A stretch of DNA of 64,000 bases. Source: PALSA-505 sp035308365 (GTDB taxonomy: Bacteria; Actinomycetota; Actinomycetes; Streptosporangiales; Streptosporangiaceae). Shown here one piece after another: positions 61,038-64,000 of this stretch (position 1 is the stretch's first letter; every line of letters begins with the position of its first letter). The notes under the pieces were generated by a model that did no database searches, was not told where the DNA came from, and was given only the letters and a program-made list of their open reading frames with translations. The position numbers and the translations under genes were made by a program. The stretch is from the NCBI GenBank assembly GCA_035308365.1, contig DATGGU010000022.1, positions 1-64,000 on the forward strand. Reading direction: 5' to 3'.

Positions 61038-62255
61038 TTAATTAAAGGCCTGACGAACTACGGGAGTTCTTTCCTCGCAAGCCCACGGCGAGCCGTAGTC
61101 GGCGAGCAGGTCGAGGAAGGGGTCGGCCGGGAGCGCTTCGGGGCCGAGTACCCCGGCACCCGACCATGCGCCCGAGTCGACCAGTTCGAGTGCCACCACC
61201 GGGTTGACCGCCGTCTGCCAGACCACCGCCTGAGAGCCATACTCGGCCATCGACCAGGCGTTGTCGACCACGTGATGCAGATACACCTCACGCGGCGCGC
61301 CGTCCGGCCCGGTGCCGGTGACCCAGGTGCCCGCGCAGGTCAGCCCGCGCATCCGGTCGCCCAGCGTCGCCGGATCCGGCAGGCAGGCCGCCACCACGTC
61401 GCGCGGTGAGACCATGACCTCGCCGGCCCGCACCGGGGTGGTGGCGTCGAGTCCCAGCTTGTGCAGGGTCTGCAGGACACCGATGAACTCGGCGCCGAGG
61501 CCGTACTTGAACGTGACCCGGTTGGCGTCCACCCAGCGCGGAACCAGCAGTACTTCCTCGTGCTCCACGTTGACGCACTCGACCGGCCCGATCCCGGCCG
61601 GGAAGGTGAAGGTCTCCGGCTCGCTGAACGGCTCGGTGGTGAACCAGCCCCGGTCCCGCTCCCAGATGACCGGCGGGTTCAGGCACTCCTCGATCGTGGT
61701 CCAGATCGAGAACGTCGGTGCGAAGTCGTAGCCGTCCACCACGAGGTTCGCGCCGTCCCGCACGCCGATCTCGTCGATCCGGCTGAACAGGTGGTCGGCC
61801 GCGTAGCGTGCGAACACGTCGGACAGGCCGGGCTCCACGCCCATGCCGACCAGGGCCAGCAGCCCGGCGCCGGCCCAGTCCCCGGCCGCGGCGAACTGCT
61901 CGTCGCCCAGCTTGACGCCGCACCTGCGGTAGGGCTCGGCGGCGTCCGGCATGGACAGCGACATCGCCATGTCGAGATAGTGCACCCGGGCCGCCAGAGC
62001 CGCACCGAACAGCGGCATGACGAAGCGTGGATCGGTGGCGTTCAGCAGCACGTCGCAGCCGTGCGCCTCGATGGCGGCCCGGACCGCGCCGCCGTCCCTG
62101 GCGTCCAGCCTGATCGCTGTGGATGTGTCCCCGGCCGCGCGCTGCGCCCTGGCCAGGTCGTAGTCGGCGATGACGAGTTCGGCGAAGCTGCGCCGGGCGG
62201 CTATCCGGGCGATGGCTGTGCCCACTCCGCCGGCCCCCACGAGAAGGATGCGCAT
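61038..62255 (-). CDS. Saccharopine dehydrogenase-like NAD(P)-dependent oxidoreductase
   Basis: 405 residues. The Rossmann motif LLVGAGGVGTAIARIAAR starts at residue 4. NATDPRFVMPLFGAALAARVHYLDMAM and GMGVEPGLSDVFARYAAD are characteristic of the saccharopine/carboxynorspermidine/lysine 6-dehydrogenase group. A C-terminal catalytic domain follows. The start is ATG at 62255. With the aldehyde dehydrogenase 15 bases downstream and an APC permease divergently upstream, a role in lysine, ornithine or polyamine breakdown is likely. Exact substrate is not determinable. Confidence 0.86.
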   Translation of the reverse strand: MRILLVGAGGVGTAIARIAARRSFAELVIADYDLARAQRAAGDTSTAIRLDARDGGAVRAAIEAHGCDVLLNATDPRFVMPLFGAALAARVHYLDMAMSLSMPDAAEPYRRCGVKLGDEQFAAAGDWAGAGLLALVGMGVEPGLSDVFARYAADHLFSRIDEIGVRDGANLVVDGYDFAPTFSIWTTIEECLNPPVIWERDRGWFTTEPFSEPETFTFPAGIGPVECVNVEHEEVLLVPRWVDANRVTFKYGLGAEFIGVLQTLHKLGLDATTPVRAGEVMVSPRDVVAACLPDPATLGDRMRGLTCAGTWVTGTGPDGAPREVYLHHVVDNAWSMAEYGSQAVVWQTAVNPVVALELVDSGAWSGAGVLGPEALPADPFLDLLADYGSPWACEERTPVVRQAFN

Positions 62256-62419
62256 GTCGTGGATACTAACCCGCTATGGCACGAATTCCAGCGTTGACAT
62301 CGAGTTGTGACTACGGAAACCTTTGCAATACGGATTAATTGGTGCTAGAACCGTCGCACCTGAGGTTCCACCCGGAGCCGTAGGGTGTCTTTCCGGCCCA
62401 GCAAGTGAGGGTGAGGGCA

Positions 62420-63988
62420 ATGGCCACCGCCGAGTACGTCACACAGCCCACCGAACAGCCCACGGACAAGGGCCTGAAGTCCGGCGCGCTCGGGCTGATC
62501 TCCACCACGATCATCGCGACCGCCTCGGTCGCGCCCGCCTACAGCATCGCCGCGACGCTGGTCTTCGTGGTGGGTGCGGTCGGGCTGCAGTCGCCTGCCG
62601 TGGCGGTGCTCGCGTTCGTGCCGATGCTGCTGACCTCCATCGGCTACAGCGAGCTGAACAAGGCGGATCCGGACTGCGGGACCACCTTCACCTGGGCCAC
62701 CCGGGCGTTCGGCCCGAAGACCGGCTGGGCCGGCGGCTGGGCCATCGTCGCCGCCGACGTGCTGGTGATGGCGAGCCTGGCCCAGGTGGCCGGCCAGTAC
62801 GGGTTCCTGCTGTTCAACACCAAGAGCATCGGGAGTAACCCCACCAGCGGCTGGGTCCTGCTGGTCGGCGTGCTGTGGATCGTGGCGATGACCTACATCT
62901 GCTACCGGGGCATCGAGGTCTCCGCCAATTTCCAGAAGGTACTGCTCGGCATCGAGCTGGTGATGCTGACCGTGCTGTCCGTGACCGCGCTGGTCAAGGT
63001 CGGCAACGGGACCGCTCCGCGCGGCCACCTCACGCCGAGCTGGTCCTGGCTCGACCCGTTCAAGATCCCCTCGTTCAGCGCCTTCGCCAGCGGCATCATC
63101 CTCATGGTGTTCATCTACTGGGGCTGGGATACGGCAGTCTCGGTCAACGAGGAGACCAAAGACAGGAACAAGACCCCCGGCCGGGCCGCGATCCTGTCCA
63201 CCCTCATCCTGCTGGCCACCTACGCGCTGGTGATCTTCTCCGCGCAGTCGTTCGCCGGGATCGGGACCAGCGGCAACGGCCTGGGCAACACCAACAACGC
63301 CGGGGACGTGCTGTCCGTCCAGGGCGGCGCGGTGTTCGGCACGTCCGGCTTCGGCTCGTTCCTGACCCACCTGCTGCTGCTGATGGTGCTGTCCTCGGCC
63401 GCCGCCTCCACCCAGACCACGATCCTGCCCACGGCGCGGACCACGCTTTCGATGGCGGTGTACAAGGCGATCCCGCGCTCGTTCGCGAAGATCCACCCGC
63501 GCTATCTGACGCCGACAGTGTCGACGCTCGTCATGGGTGGCATCTCGATCATCGTCTACGTGATGTTCAACTACATGTCCAACGGCATCGGCGTGATCGG
63601 CGACGCGGTCATCGCGATCGGCCTGTACATCGCCTTCTACTACGGGCTGACCGGCTTCGCCTGCGCCTGGTACTACCGCAGGAACCTGACCAGCAGCGCG
63701 CGCAACCTGTGGATGCAGGGCATCCTGCCGGTCGCCGGCGGCCTGATGCTGTACTTCCTCGGCGGCTGGAGCCTGTGGCTGGACTACGACGTGGCCACCG
63801 CGAACGACTACACGATGTGGACGGTGCCGGTCATCCACTGGCAGGTCGGTGGCGCGTTCGTGATCTTCATCGTGTCCGCGCTCGTCGGCGTGGTCGCCTT
63901 CGTCTACTGCCGGTTCGCCGCTCCGGCCTTCTTCAGGAAGCAGACCCTGACCAGATCGACGCAGACCCTCGTTCCCGACACCAACTGA
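62420..63988 (+). CDS. APC-family amino acid/amine permease
   Basis: 522 residues from ATG at 62420, with GAGGG just upstream; GTG at 62405 is an in-frame alternative. About twelve membrane segments are predicted. The first contains the APC substrate-site GALGLISTTIIATASVAPAYS, and YSELNKADPDCGTTFTWATRAFGPKTGW is the conserved TM2-3 loop. NEETKDRNKTPGRAA is the TM6-7 consensus. It resembles polyamine/amino-acid uptake carriers of actinobacteria. It is divergent from the dehydrogenase operon across 164 bases and probably imports its substrate. Confidence 0.92.
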   Translation: MATAEYVTQPTEQPTDKGLKSGALGLISTTIIATASVAPAYSIAATLVFVVGAVGLQSPAVAVLAFVPMLLTSIGYSELNKADPDCGTTFTWATRAFGPKTGWAGGWAIVAADVLVMASLAQVAGQYGFLLFNTKSIGSNPTSGWVLLVGVLWIVAMTYICYRGIEVSANFQKVLLGIELVMLTVLSVTALVKVGNGTAPRGHLTPSWSWLDPFKIPSFSAFASGIILMVFIYWGWDTAVSVNEETKDRNKTPGRAAILSTLILLATYALVIFSAQSFAGIGTSGNGLGNTNNAGDVLSVQGGAVFGTSGFGSFLTHLLLLMVLSSAAASTQTTILPTARTTLSMAVYKAIPRSFAKIHPRYLTPTVSTLVMGGISIIVYVMFNYMSNGIGVIGDAVIAIGLYIAFYYGLTGFACAWYYRRNLTSSARNLWMQGILPVAGGLMLYFLGGWSLWLDYDVATANDYTMWTVPVIHWQVGGAFVIFIVSALVGVVAFVYCRFAAPAFFRKQTLTRSTQTLVPDTN

Positions 63989-64000
63989 CCGTCCCGCGGC

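Noticed and set aside
62294..62299. TTGACA upstream of the APC permease as a -35 box
   Set aside because: No TANNNT-like -10 element at 16-19 bases spacing.

Overview
The window is about 70% G+C by eye (estimated, not computed), with frequent GTG and TTG starts, short gene overlaps and Mycobacterium/Streptomyces-type families. These include the GlgE pathway, a Ser/Thr kinase with an FHA regulator, DUF3017, and an Rv1318c-like adenylate cyclase. It is therefore a high-GC actinomycete (Actinomycetota); genus and family cannot be fixed from the sequence alone. No rRNA, tRNA, CRISPR array, phage or transposase gene was found.

Layout. 1-13.7 kb: alpha-glucan/trehalose metabolism (treS partial, glgE, and glgP on the opposite strand). 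Between glgE and glgP sits a block of one-strand genes: a ribose/xylose-type sugar ABC transporter (permease, ATPase, lipoprotein), an OmpR-type response regulator, and a histidine kinase whose N-terminus is a complete sugar-transporter-type ABC ATPase. 13.9-22.8 kb: enoyl-CoA hydratase plus a small partner, membrane Ser/Thr kinase facing an FHA-HTH regulator, DUF3017 protein, icd, mdh, exonuclease III. 22.9-27 kb: a divergent RibB-like protein, methyltransferase, phospholipase-C-family hydrolase, M20 amidohydrolase. 27-36.7 kb: galT-galE-galK, CorC-like protein, guaA, a truncated PIN gene, kynU and a membrane adenylate cyclase. 36.7-41.5 kb: a form II CO-dehydrogenase-like operon (small, large, medium subunit, then a CoxG-like gene). 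41.7-47.7 kb: two large FtsX-type permeases with no ATPase beside them. 47.9-59.2 kb: PIG-L deacetylase, then a phosphate-transport operon with pstS, pstC, pstA, two further membrane-anchored binding proteins, a sortase-like protein and pstB. 59.6-64 kb: aldehyde dehydrogenase, saccharopine-dehydrogenase-like protein and a divergent APC-family permease, probably one amine or amino-acid catabolic unit.

Most unusual points. (1) The ABC-ATPase/GAF/histidine kinase fusion beside a sugar ABC transporter with a close paralog of the same ATPase suggests a transporter-coupled sensor. (2) The CoxG-like protein carries a domain resembling the RNA polymerase alpha-subunit C-terminal domain, with most DNA-contact residues kept, followed by a membrane anchor. 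(3) The pst operon encodes a sortase fold lacking its catalytic His and Cys. (4) A family of small elements with terminal inverted repeats and a covarying internal hairpin occurs at four gene 3' ends; one supplies the C-terminal tail of the fusion kinase. (5) An eroded 3' fragment of a second pstS-type gene lies downstream of pstB, with a terminator-like hairpin still in place.
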